Below, in pieces: positions 15,780-24,260 of a DNA stretch of 33,259 nt. The DNA is from Saccharofermentans sp. (GTDB lineage Bacteria > Bacillota > Clostridia > Saccharofermentanales > Saccharofermentanaceae): NCBI GenBank assembly GCA_024685385.1, contig JAIKVV010000015.1, forward strand, positions 1-33,259, read 5' to 3'. The first letter of the stretch is position 1, and every line of letters begins with the position of its first letter. The translations under genes were made by a program, and so were the position numbers. Below the pieces are notes generated by a model. It was not told where the DNA came from and did not search any database. It saw nothing but the letters and a program-made list of their open reading frames with translations.

Positions 15780-18689
15780 ATGTTTGAAACCAGAAACTTT
15801 CGTTTGATTTCCGCTATTTTATGTATTTCTATTGTTGCGTCAGCATTATTGCCGTCTATCTGCTTTGAAGTCAATGCTGATACAACTGTTTCAGCAGAGG
15901 ATTCTTCTTCGGCAGTATTCAGAAGTGTTGAAGAAAGCAAATTCTCAGCAACTATTAAATCCGTATCCCAGTGGTATGGTCATTCCAATATGGAGATCAA
16001 GTTTACCAATACGGGTAATAAGACGATTCACGATTGGTATTTTACCTTCGATTTTGCATACGATATCGAAAATCCATATAACTGCAATATCATTGAACAT
16101 AAGGATGACCTCTATACTATAGGAAACTGTGACTGGAATCAGGATATACTTCCGGGCAAGACAGTAACAGTTGGTTTTACAGCTGCATCTTCTGTCGGAA
16201 ACAGTATTGATAATATGCCGTCTTTCTACCTTCTAAATACGAAAACCGTTACTTTGGCAAATACTGACCTTTCATATCAGTATGAGGAATACTCAGATTG
16301 GACCTCGGGTTATAACGGTGCTCTGATTCTGAGAAACAATTCTAGTGGCGTGATAAGAGACTGGACTATAACGCTAAGACCCAGCAGATCAATTACCCGA
16401 ACAGATTCATCTGTCCTTAAGGATAATCATGACGGCACATATACGATAGCAAATGACGGAAATAATCAGAATATTTCAAAAGGACAATCTTTCAGACTAG
16501 GGATCCAAGGGGGAGCACACGATCCGTCTATTCCTTTGGAAATATTAGATTATGCTGTGACAGCCAAGAAACTCGCGTTAGGACTTGATGAGGATAACGA
16601 TAACAACGGGATAGCCGATGTCAGAGAAGTCGACTATAACGGAAATGTTCAGATTCCTACTTCAATGCCTACGGCAACCCCGACTCCAACTTTAACTGTA
16701 ACGCCTAAGCCAACAGTTTCTCCAACACCTGTGGTGACAGATGTTCCTACTCCTACGCCCACGGTTACAAAGGAGCCGACTCCGACAGTTGAACCTACGA
16801 TAACGATTCAACCGAGTGTAACTGAGATTCCTGAACCGACGATTACACCAACAGTTACCGTAACTCCCAGTGTTATAGATTATGAGACGGATACTGACGG
16901 AGATCTTATCCCGGATGACCTTGAAACATATTATGGAACGGATAAGAATAATCCTGATACTGATGGAGACGGATTAAAGGATGGATATGAATTATTCTTA
17001 GAGTTGAATCCTTTGAAGAAGGATAGTGATAATAACGGTATTAATGACGGCAGGGAAGATTATGACAAGGATGGACTGACAAATAAGGAAGAACAGGATT
17101 TAGAGACGAATCCTATGTCTGATGATACCGATTACGATAAACTCACGGATGCTGAGGAAGTTAAGATTTATGGAACATCACCTTTACAATATGACACGGA
17201 TGAAGACGGTATCAGTGATTACAATGAAGTTAGGATGGGAACCAACCCTAAAGTACAGGATGGTGATTCATTAAGATATCAGACTCTTTCTTATAGTGTA
17301 CCTGATGACTCCGAATTAAAAGGAGTTACATCCGTAACTGTCAGAGGAAGCATTAGCGGATGTATTGATGAAAATACGAAGATAAAGAATGTATATGAGA
17401 CAGATACTTTATCATCTCGGATAAAAGCTTTGGTTGGCGTTCCTGTGGATATAGAATCAACAGGTAATTTTGGAACTATGACAATTGTGTTCAATTATTC
17501 TGATGATGTAGATGAGGAAAACCTCAAAGTGCTTTGGTATGATGAGGATAACAATGAGTATAAGGTTCTGAGGAATTCTGTTCAGGATACCGAGGCTAAT
17601 ACAGTCAGCGTTTCTACAACGCACTTCTCAAAGTATATGCTGATTGATGAAGCTGTTTGGGTAAGAACATGGGCAAACGCTTGTGACAGTACAAATAACT
17701 ATTACAACCTCTTTGAATGGGGCTATGACATGCCGAGATATATCCATAGTTTGGAGAATAAAGAAGACTCAGACGGTGACGGTTTGCCTGATTGTATAGA
17801 AATGGGAGGTATGATCAACAATATAGGAGAAGTAGTGCGTACAGATCCATATAGTTTTGATACTGACGGGGATACTTTGAGTGATGGCACGGAAATGGGC
17901 AGTCTAGGCTTTGTTATCGATGCAGTTCCCAATATAGAATCATCTAAGTATAACGAATGGATTCCTGTCAGCTATGATATCCGATGGTCAGGATATGTGT
18001 ACTACAAACAGAAGTCGTGTCCGGGTAATGCTGATTCAGATAATGACGGAGCTGATGATAGTGATGATGGTACATTGAATGAGAAGAATGGACCGATTAA
18101 CTACATTTTATATTACAATGATATCGCAATTACTGGTTTATTCGGTCCCAAAGAAGAATATGAGGCATATTTTAAGAGAAATGATATGGAATACATTTCT
18201 ATTTCAGTGGCTGAGTATTCTGATTTTGAAGACTTTTGGATGAATGTGGGCCGTGATTACAGTGTTGAGGATGGATATTCTCAAAAAAGTTTTTCAAAAG
18301 TTGATAACATTATAATGATTCTTCACGGTAATCCCGATGATGCAGCAATTGTCCTTGATAATGAATATTGTGTTTGGTTAAACAAGATGGATGCGCTAAG
18401 TCAAAATATAGAATGCGAAATAGAAAATGTAGATTTGCAAATATGTCATGCAGGGAAATATTGGGACGAAATTTATGGAACAGAATATCATAGTTTTGCC
18501 GAATTGTTTGCGAAGAATTCTCATATACACTATGTATATGGAACACCTGGTGCGGTGGGATATGCTTTTATGGTTCAAGTGAATTTTGTTAAAGGAACGG
18601 AACAATTTTACAGATATTCCTATGTTGATGGTGTTCTGGAACAAGTTCCTTTAGGGGCATATTTGTTCATAATGGAAAGGATGTATTGA
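15780..18689 (+). CDS. Secreted modular protein: CBM2-like x2, Pro/Thr linker, TSP3-like repeats, His/Cys C-terminal domain
   Basis: A 969-residue exported protein. A signal peptide (about 1-33, hydrophobic LISAILCISIVASALLP) is followed by two cellulose-binding type 2-like domains (about 50-155 and 163-265, each with a W-containing HDWYFTF or RDWTITL strand and a PG or KG turn). Next come a Pro/Thr linker (about 292-366), DxDxDG calcium-binding repeats of thrombospondin type 3 kind (about 368-500, again about 660-710 and near 765), and a beta-rich domain between them. The last 170 residues contain MILHGNP (H849) and LQICHAG (C889), then YVYGTPGAVGY. This pattern resembles the His/Cys dyad of clan CD (CHAT, caspase-like, DUF4347-type) domains. 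No sortase motif or dockerin was seen. Strong promoter; ribosome site GGGGG. The gene is A+T-richer than its neighbours. Peptidase activity is an inference. Confidence 0.78.
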   Translation: MFETRNFRLISAILCISIVASALLPSICFEVNADTTVSAEDSSSAVFRSVEESKFSATIKSVSQWYGHSNMEIKFTNTGNKTIHDWYFTFDFAYDIENPYNCNIIEHKDDLYTIGNCDWNQDILPGKTVTVGFTAASSVGNSIDNMPSFYLLNTKTVTLANTDLSYQYEEYSDWTSGYNGALILRNNSSGVIRDWTITLRPSRSITRTDSSVLKDNHDGTYTIANDGNNQNISKGQSFRLGIQGGAHDPSIPLEILDYAVTAKKLALGLDEDNDNNGIADVREVDYNGNVQIPTSMPTATPTPTLTVTPKPTVSPTPVVTDVPTPTPTVTKEPTPTVEPTITIQPSVTEIPEPTITPTVTVTPSVIDYETDTDGDLIPDDLETYYGTDKNNPDTDGDGLKDGYELFLELNPLKKDSDNNGINDGREDYDKDGLTNKEEQDLETNPMSDDTDYDKLTDAEEVKIYGTSPLQYDTDEDGISDYNEVRMGTNPKVQDGDSLRYQTLSYSVPDDSELKGVTSVTVRGSISGCIDENTKIKNVYETDTLSSRIKALVGVPVDIESTGNFGTMTIVFNYSDDVDEENLKVLWYDEDNNEYKVLRNSVQDTEANTVSVSTTHFSKYMLIDEAVWVRTWANACDSTNNYYNLFEWGYDMPRYIHSLENKEDSDGDGLPDCIEMGGMINNIGEVVRTDPYSFDTDGDTLSDGTEMGSLGFVIDAVPNIESSKYNEWIPVSYDIRWSGYVYYKQKSCPGNADSDNDGADDSDDGTLNEKNGPINYILYYNDIAITGLFGPKEEYEAYFKRNDMEYISISVAEYSDFEDFWMNVGRDYSVEDGYSQKSFSKVDNIIMILHGNPDDAAIVLDNEYCVWLNKMDALSQNIECEIENVDLQICHAGKYWDEIYGTEYHSFAELFAKNSHIHYVYGTPGAVGYAFMVQVNFVKGTEQFYRYSYVDGVLEQVPLGAYLFIMERMY

Positions 18690-18692
18690 ACA

Positions 18693-19274
18693 ATGCGTGA
18701 TATCCAAAAAAGAATCATCATGCTTACTGTCGAAGCGTTGGTGTTATCCGTTGAGATTACATTTTTGTTTTCCACGAATATTCATCGAGTGCTTGATATT
18801 AGGGATAATGTTGGGGGATATATTAAGGAGGTTGCAATTTCGCAGGATACAACTTTCTTTAAAAACTCACATTATTCTTCAGATGACAAGAATTTAAAAA
18901 CTATTTATCTGGAAAAGGGAACGGTTGTTTGCCTTGAAAACTCTAACGGGTTGTCTTTATTTGGGGTTTATGTGGATGATGAAGGTTTCAAACAAGAAAT
19001 ACTGGTTGATTTGTCTCAGATTTCTTCGTTTCCAGAAGTTCAAGTGTATCTGAATGAACTGAATGAAATCAATAGAAATAGGAAAAATGAATTTGTTCGT
19101 CTGACAATGATATATGATTATCCATTCTTCCTTATAATTTCACTTGTAATATCAATCATCATTTCTGTAATAGCAAAAAATGTGGGGAAATATCATGTTA
19201 TTAGTGTAATTGCTGTGATGGTAGTAATATTTGTTTTCTATGTGATCGCACGAAATATCAGCATACCGGTTTGA
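18693..19274 (+). CDS. Small membrane protein following the secreted protein gene
   Basis: A 193-residue protein with no family I recognise. One transmembrane helix near the N-terminus (about 9-30), a soluble segment of roughly 100 residues (about 32-135) probably outside the cell, then two close helices (FFLIISLVISIIISVI and HVISVIAVMVVIFVFYVI). The start lies three bases after the stop of the large gene and shares its low G+C, so the two are co-transcribed and probably functionally linked, perhaps as an immunity, export or anchoring partner. No clear ribosome site, which suggests coupling. Confidence 0.7.
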   Translation: MRDIQKRIIMLTVEALVLSVEITFLFSTNIHRVLDIRDNVGGYIKEVAISQDTTFFKNSHYSSDDKNLKTIYLEKGTVVCLENSNGLSLFGVYVDDEGFKQEILVDLSQISSFPEVQVYLNELNEINRNRKNEFVRLTMIYDYPFFLIISLVISIIISVIAKNVGKYHVISVIAVMVVIFVFYVIARNISIPV

Positions 19275-19352
19275 AGCTGAGTTCAATGTTCTACGCAGTA
19301 GTGGTTGCAATATATCCATAAAATAATCATATTTCTTCATCAATTCTTACAT

Positions 19353-19358
19353 TATAAT
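19353..19358 (+). promoter_or_regulatory. Possible -10 element for the 19.4 kb gene run
   Basis: TATAAT occurs 42 bases before the ATG at 19400 in an A+T-rich gap. The -35 is weak. Confidence 0.35.
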
Positions 19359-19399
19359 ATGAGTCGATTAGATAATTTTGAATGTTAAGGAGGGATCAT

Positions 19400-20008
19400 A
19401 TGGGACAGTACGAAACAGATGAAGAGATCATGAAGAGACTATCTTCTGAAGCAGGACATATCATCGAACTTATCAAATCATATTTCAGGACTCCCAGAGG
19501 GGTGGATCTTACGAACGCCCTGATCTTCTCTGCTTCCCTTGCAGGACATGCCTGCCACCAGGCCGTCAAAAAGGGCGGAGGCACATTCGAAGTGGTTACC
19601 GACAAGGCAGGAAGGAATTATTATTTCGGAGATGATGTGAACAAATATCTTCTCGAGAGCAATCTGAATGTTTTGGGATGCTTTGCGGCCGTAACCGAGA
19701 CGCCTTATGAGGAAGTAATATCGATAATAAGATCCTTCGCGGAACACGTCGGAGACGATGATCTGACCGTATGCGGATTTAATCCCAAATCACTCTACGA
19801 ACAGGTGCATTCATGCTGGAAAGGCATTTTCGACAACATGACTTCCAAATACTGCAAGGATCCTTCAGAGTGGCCCGTCCTGTTCGGGATCGTAGTTCAG
19901 AATTTCCTCATCATGTCTCTTGATGCGGGCGCTTCCAAAGAGGAAGCCGGCAGGATCGCAATAGAATGCGCCGTAGCCGTATCCAAGATGGATAAGGATT
20001 CGTTCTGA
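19400..20008 (+). CDS. Conserved hypothetical protein
   Basis: A 202-residue soluble, mostly helical protein without a signal peptide or membrane segment. Segments such as ASLAGHACHQAVK (about 49-61), NYYFGDDVNKYLLE and the two Cys/His-bearing positions resemble uncharacterised proteins of gut Clostridia that I cannot tie to a function. I use the ATG at 19400, seven bases after AAGGAGG, not the in-frame ATG at 19382, which would place the ribosome site inside the gene. First gene of a run leading to the MBL hydrolase. Confidence 0.8.
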   Translation: MGQYETDEEIMKRLSSEAGHIIELIKSYFRTPRGVDLTNALIFSASLAGHACHQAVKKGGGTFEVVTDKAGRNYYFGDDVNKYLLESNLNVLGCFAAVTETPYEEVISIIRSFAEHVGDDDLTVCGFNPKSLYEQVHSCWKGIFDNMTSKYCKDPSEWPVLFGIVVQNFLIMSLDAGASKEEAGRIAIECAVAVSKMDKDSF

Positions 20009-20027
20009 TCTTTCCGGAGGAGATTTT

Positions 20028-20810
20028 ATGGAGTGGCTGGAAGTTTTTCCGATCCAACTTAAACCCTATCTTTACCTTCTTGATGAAGGTCATATGGCAA
20101 CCGGATATGTCGTAGTCGGTGAAGAAAAGGTATGTGTAATAGATACCATGAACGGCTTTACCGATATATTGGGATTCATAAGGAAATTCACGGATAAGCC
20201 TGTCGTGGTCGTAAATACGCACGGTCACCCGGATCATATCTTCGGCAATGTATATTTTGAGGAAGCCCTTCTGAATCCCAAGGATCTTGAAATAGCAGAA
20301 GGCTTCATCAACATGCCCGAGTTTCAGGAAGCATGCCAAAAGTACAAACTCAGGATGCCTCCTTTTAAACCAATCGTTGAGGGGGATGTAATAGATCTTG
20401 GCGGAAAGACTTTGGAAGTCTATGAGCTTCCCGGACATACACCGGGCGGGATCGTTCTTCTGCTTAAGGAAGACCGTATCCTCTTTACGGGGGATTCTGT
20501 CAACCACCATCTCTGGATGCAGCTGGATATCAGTCTTCCGCTGTCTCAATATGTTGAGGAACTGGACAGGATAATGTTCCTGGAAGATAAAGCTGACTAT
20601 ATCCTTCACGGCCATGCCGGGGGCTTTGATGATATATCCCTGTTAAGATGTATGCGTAACGGCATCGTAGAGATACTGGAAGGCAAAACAGATAATGACA
20701 AGCCCTATGAATGGTTCGGCGGGGAAGCAATGCAGCATCCTTTCGGACTCATCGAAGGCAAGAAATATTCCTCTTATGAAAGCGTGATCTGTTATAAGCC
20801 GCAGGGATGA
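20028..20810 (+). CDS. MBL-fold metallo-hydrolase
   Basis: A 260-residue metallo-beta-lactamase-fold enzyme. Metal-binding residues are visible: THGHPDH (H65, H67, D69, H70), H137 in LPGHTPGG, D156 in LFTGDS and H194 in ILHGHAGG, so two metals should bind. This set is typical of glyoxalase II-like and other small hydrolases; the substrate is not readable. CGGAGGAG precedes the ATG. It lies 19 bases after the previous gene. Confidence 0.9.
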   Translation: MEWLEVFPIQLKPYLYLLDEGHMATGYVVVGEEKVCVIDTMNGFTDILGFIRKFTDKPVVVVNTHGHPDHIFGNVYFEEALLNPKDLEIAEGFINMPEFQEACQKYKLRMPPFKPIVEGDVIDLGGKTLEVYELPGHTPGGIVLLLKEDRILFTGDSVNHHLWMQLDISLPLSQYVEELDRIMFLEDKADYILHGHAGGFDDISLLRCMRNGIVEILEGKTDNDKPYEWFGGEAMQHPFGLIEGKKYSSYESVICYKPQG

Positions 20811-20825
20811 GGGAAGAAAGATAAG

Positions 20826-21344
20826 ATGGTAATACTGATAACGGGAGCATCCCATACGGGCAAGACTGTACTGGCTCAAAGACTGCTTGAAAGATTTAGA
20901 TATCCATACCTTTCGATCGACCACATAAAGATGGGTCTGATAAGGAGCGGCAATACCGCTCTTACTCCCGAAGATGATGATGAGCTCACCAACTACCTTT
21001 GGCCAATCGTAAGGGAGATCATAAAGACAGCTATAGAAAACAGTCAGGATCTCATCATTGAAGGATGCTATATCCCGTCAAACTGGAAAGATGATCTTGA
21101 AGAAGAATATCTGTCTTCTATCCGCATTATATGTCTTGTATTTACGGATTCTTATGTCGACAGGCATTATGACGACATCGTAAAGCATAGATCTGATGTC
21201 GAAAAGAGAATGTACGACATGGATCTTACGCCTGAAGACATCAAGGCCGAAAACAGGAAATATCTGGAAGAATTTAAAGATGATGCCCTGCTGATAGATG
21301 ACGATTACGGCAAAGCGATAAAGGGTATCCCGGAAGATCTATGA
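20826..21344 (+). CDS. P-loop kinase-like protein
   Basis: A 172-residue nucleotide-binding protein. The Walker A motif GASHTGKT (7-14) lies at the N-terminus, followed by YLSIDHIKMGLIRSG and, mid-protein, LIIEGCYIP, the layout of small adenylate-kinase-like or zeta-toxin-like phosphotransferases (AAA_33 type). The C-terminus is helical with many acidic residues. Substrate unknown. It overlaps the next gene by four bases (ATGA). Confidence 0.8.
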   Translation: MVILITGASHTGKTVLAQRLLERFRYPYLSIDHIKMGLIRSGNTALTPEDDDELTNYLWPIVREIIKTAIENSQDLIIEGCYIPSNWKDDLEEEYLSSIRIICLVFTDSYVDRHYDDIVKHRSDVEKRMYDMDLTPEDIKAENRKYLEEFKDDALLIDDDYGKAIKGIPEDL

Positions 21345-22399
21345 TAAGAGCAAAGGCACTTCAAAAAGGCGATACGATAGCCACGATAAGTCCTTCCTGG
21401 GGATGCGCAGGTTCATCGCGGGTAAGATGGAAATACGAACTCGGATGTGAGCGTTTAAGAGAATTGGGACTTAATGTCGTAGCTGCGCCCAACTCCCTCC
21501 GGGGAACAACATTTTTAAGAGATAATCCCGAAGCAAGGGCAGATGATGTCAACTGGGCTTTCGAAAATAAGGATGTCAAAGCCGTAATCGCCAACATCGG
21601 AGGCAACGATTCCCGGAAGATCCTTCCCTTTTTATCTGAGAAGGTCATCAGGGATAATCCCAAGATACTAGTGGGCTATTCCGATGTATTGTCTTTGCAT
21701 CTTTATTGCATGAGACTGGGTCTTGTGACTTTTTACGGGGACAATCTCCTCACGGACATAGCGGAAAATCCCGCATGGCATCCCTACAGCAGAAAAAACT
21801 TTGAGAAGACTTTTTTCGATCCTGCACCTGTTGGAAAGATCGAGCCTTCGGAAGACTGGTCTTACGGCGCGGACAGACATACGGATAAAAACTACAAAAA
21901 GGAATATGTTCCCAACCCCGGTTATATTGCCGTTCAGGGCAAAGGATCAGTGGAAGGAAAGCTTTTCGGAGGTCATTCGGACCTTCTCAAGATAAAGGAT
22001 AAAGACGGCAGATCTCTTGTAAGAAAAGAAGATTTCGAAGGGAGCATCTTTTTCTTTGAAGACATTCCGGAATGCATGGATCCTGACGGGATGGCAGCTT
22101 TCTTCGATATCCTGGGGCAGAAAGGATATCTTGAAAAGATCAGGGGGATCATCATAGGAAAGATGAGGATGCCATCTTCTTTTGATCCTTATGCATCCAA
22201 GATCAGGGAAGTCATTACGGGCAAATATAAACTCTCCGGTCTTCCCGTAATGGCGGGTTTGAATTTCGGACATACATCGCCTGTATTTATCCTTCCTTAC
22301 GGAGCGCAGGCAAAACTCGACATGGATGATATGAGCTTCAGTATCCCGGAAAGCGGAGTCGAAGGATATTCTCGGGAAGGATTAAAGACTGATGGCTGA
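21341..22399 (+). CDS. S66 family LD-carboxypeptidase (MccF-like)
   Basis: A 352-residue serine peptidase of family S66. Members cut L,D bonds in muropeptides (LdcA) or inactivate microcin C-type adenylates (MccF). The Ser-Glu-His triad is readable: S114 in VGYSD, E240 in FFFEDIPE and H311 in LNFGHTSP. The N-terminal GDTIATISPSWG is typical. Length and the long insertion between Ser and Glu fit the MccF branch better than LdcA. Translationally coupled with the preceding gene and overlapping the next by eight bases. A self-resistance or peptidoglycan-recycling role is possible. Confidence 0.9.
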   Translation: MIRAKALQKGDTIATISPSWGCAGSSRVRWKYELGCERLRELGLNVVAAPNSLRGTTFLRDNPEARADDVNWAFENKDVKAVIANIGGNDSRKILPFLSEKVIRDNPKILVGYSDVLSLHLYCMRLGLVTFYGDNLLTDIAENPAWHPYSRKNFEKTFFDPAPVGKIEPSEDWSYGADRHTDKNYKKEYVPNPGYIAVQGKGSVEGKLFGGHSDLLKIKDKDGRSLVRKEDFEGSIFFFEDIPECMDPDGMAAFFDILGQKGYLEKIRGIIIGKMRMPSSFDPYASKIREVITGKYKLSGLPVMAGLNFGHTSPVFILPYGAQAKLDMDDMSFSIPESGVEGYSREGLKTDG

Positions 22400-23213
22400 T
22401 AAGATCTTATATGTATCGGACCTTGACGGAACTTTGATGCGTAATGACGGAAAAGTTTCTTCTTTTACGGCTGATACCATTAACAGGCTTGTCAGTCAGG
22501 GGCTTGCCTTTACCTATGCAACGGCCAGATCGATCGAGAGCGCGAGGACCGTTACGGACGGGCTAAAGCTCAAACTTCCCGTTGTAACGAGAAACGGCGC
22601 CGTATTGGCAGATAATTCCGACGGCAGGAGCATCAGGAAGCATCTTTTTACGGAAGAAGACGTTGCCTTTCTTAAAAAGTCTTTTACTGGCATGGGCCGC
22701 TACGGTTTTGTCTCGATATTCGAAGGGGATACCATGAAGAGGATCTGCATGGATTGCGGTCACTCGGAAGGCCTTCAGGGCTATCTGGATTATTACCGGG
22801 ATGACCCGAATCTTATCGTTGCAAAAGACCTTGATTCGATGTTTAGGGGAGCCCCCTGCTATGTGACTCTCATAGGAGATAAAGAAGAGATCGAGCCATA
22901 CAGCGAACTTATCAGAAATGAACATGAACTTGAATATATCTTCCAGAAGGACATTTACAGGGATGAATACTGGCTCGACATAACGGCTAAGGGCTGCACT
23001 AAAGCAAAGACTCTCACAAGGCTTAAAGAGGATCTGGGCTTTGATAAGCTCGTCATATTCGGCGATTCCCTTAATGACATATCCATGTTCAAGATAGCGG
23101 ACGAATCCTATGCGGTGGCAAATGCCGTAGATGATCTTAAGGCCCTGGCGACCGCCGTCATAGGAAGCAACGAGGAAGATTCCGTGGCAAGATTCCTGGA
23201 GAAAAGGATTTAG
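22392..23213 (+). CDS. Cof-type HAD superfamily phosphatase
   Basis: A 273-residue HAD hydrolase of the Cof (class IIB) group. Motif I is SDLDGTL (D10 nucleophile, D12), motif II TYATARS, motif III K in the KAKTL region, and motif IV VIFGDSLNDISMF. The C2 cap lies between motifs II and III. These act on sugar phosphates or other small phosphoesters; the substrate is not known. Its stop codon TAG overlaps the first AGTTCCCTA-type site of the next regulatory region. Confidence 0.92.
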   Translation: MADKILYVSDLDGTLMRNDGKVSSFTADTINRLVSQGLAFTYATARSIESARTVTDGLKLKLPVVTRNGAVLADNSDGRSIRKHLFTEEDVAFLKKSFTGMGRYGFVSIFEGDTMKRICMDCGHSEGLQGYLDYYRDDPNLIVAKDLDSMFRGAPCYVTLIGDKEEIEPYSELIRNEHELEYIFQKDIYRDEYWLDITAKGCTKAKTLTRLKEDLGFDKLVIFGDSLNDISMFKIADESYAVANAVDDLKALATAVIGSNEEDSVARFLEKRI

Positions 23214-23306
23214 GGAACTTCTTCACGGTACAAGGATATAAAAGTTCCCTAAAATGATTGTATTTTAGGGAACTTTCGTGTATAATCTGATCAAGAAAGT
23301 TCCCTA
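23211..23306. promoter_or_regulatory. Four-site operator with 15-bp perfect palindrome
   Basis: Four copies of TAGGGAACTT alternate in orientation at 23211-23220, 23242-23251, 23266-23275 and 23297-23306. The middle two form a perfect inverted repeat, AAAGTTCCCTAAAAT (23241-23255) and ATTTTAGGGAACTTT (23262-23276), with a 6-base centre. The sites overlap the promoter of the Fic gene, as expected for repression. No adjacent gene encodes an obvious DNA-binding protein, so the regulator is unknown. Confidence 0.75.
23258..23286 (+). promoter_or_regulatory. Predicted promoter of the Fic-LuxE-LuxC run
   Basis: TTGTAT (23258-23263), 17 bases, TATAAT (23281-23286). The -35 sits at the centre of the palindrome and the spacer contains its right arm. 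Confidence 0.65.
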
Positions 23307-23321
23307 TAGCGGAGGGTTTTC

Positions 23322-24260
23322 ATGAGCGATTTTGAATTGGTACAATCTCTCATCAAGGAGAAAGCAGAGGCAGAAGCACGTCTGAACCTGATCCCTTATG
23401 ACGGGTCTCCCGAGATCAAAGAGAATGCCAGCGGAAGATATCTATATATCCGGAAAAGAATAGCAGGCAGACTTACATCAACTTATGTAGATGTCTATTC
23501 TGACGCCCTTTATCAGCTTTTGCTTCGCAATGCAAAAGAATCACGCGAACTGAAAAAACAGATCAGAAAACTCAAAAAACGCCTGGCTGAACTCGGATAT
23601 GAAGAGGGAGAACTATCCAAAGACGTACTCATAAATCTGGATCTTGCCAGATCCAATATGAAGTCCAGTATATACGATCAGGCTGTATTGGAAGGCGTGG
23701 CGACTACGTTCCCGCAAACGGAAGATATCATCGATAACGGTACCGTTAACGGCATGACTGCAGGTGATGTTCAGAAGATCCTTAACCTGAAACATGCCTG
23801 GGAATTTATACTGGATGAAGATGTCCTGAGATCTGATTGTGATCACTATCTATTGTGCCATATCGCAAAACTGGTAAATGAAGGTTTCTATTCTGACGGC
23901 GGAAGGATAAGAGGCGTTCCTGTCACTATCGGCGGCTGCGATTACATACCGCCGATCCCGATAGAGATCGATGTAAAAGATGCAGTTAAAGACATAACGC
24001 TCTCGGATTCATCAGATATCGAAAAAGCCGTGCGCTTGTGCCTTTATGTTATGAAGACACAGGTCTTCATCGACGGAAATAAAAGAGCAGCAGTGATATT
24101 TGCAAATCACTATCTTATCTCGCATGGAGCTGGTCTGCTCATAATTCCCGAAAAACAGGTGTCCGATTTCAAAAAACTGCTTGTTAAGTTTTATGAAAAA
24201 GATGACTTTGATGCCATAAGTTCTTTTATGATCGAAAAATGTTGGAGAAAGATCAAATGA
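23322..24260 (+). CDS. Fic-fold protein lacking the catalytic histidine
   Basis: A 312-residue Fic family protein. An N-terminal domain (about 1-95, helical, basic, KKQIRKLKKR) precedes the Fic core. The Fic motif, normally HxFxxGN(G/K)R, reads Q247-V-F-I-D-G-N-K-R (247-255), so His is replaced by Gln while the phosphate-binding DGNKR is kept. A segment AVLEGVATTF (about 121-130) resembles the inhibitory-helix region of Fic proteins. Such Gln-bearing Fic proteins are widespread in Clostridia. Without His, AMP transfer is unlikely; it may bind nucleotide or have another activity. GGAGGG precedes the ATG. Its stop overlaps the LuxE gene start (ATGA). Confidence 0.85.
   Translation: MSDFELVQSLIKEKAEAEARLNLIPYDGSPEIKENASGRYLYIRKRIAGRLTSTYVDVYSDALYQLLLRNAKESRELKKQIRKLKKRLAELGYEEGELSKDVLINLDLARSNMKSSIYDQAVLEGVATTFPQTEDIIDNGTVNGMTAGDVQKILNLKHAWEFILDEDVLRSDCDHYLLCHIAKLVNEGFYSDGGRIRGVPVTIGGCDYIPPIPIEIDVKDAVKDITLSDSSDIEKAVRLCLYVMKTQVFIDGNKRAAVIFANHYLISHGAGLLIIPEKQVSDFKKLLVKFYEKDDFDAISSFMIEKCWRKIK

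Noticed and set aside
15643..19399. Integrated element with attachment sites at tRNA-Gln
   Set aside because: No copy of the tRNA 3' end was found in 19275-19400 and no integrase or transposase is present.
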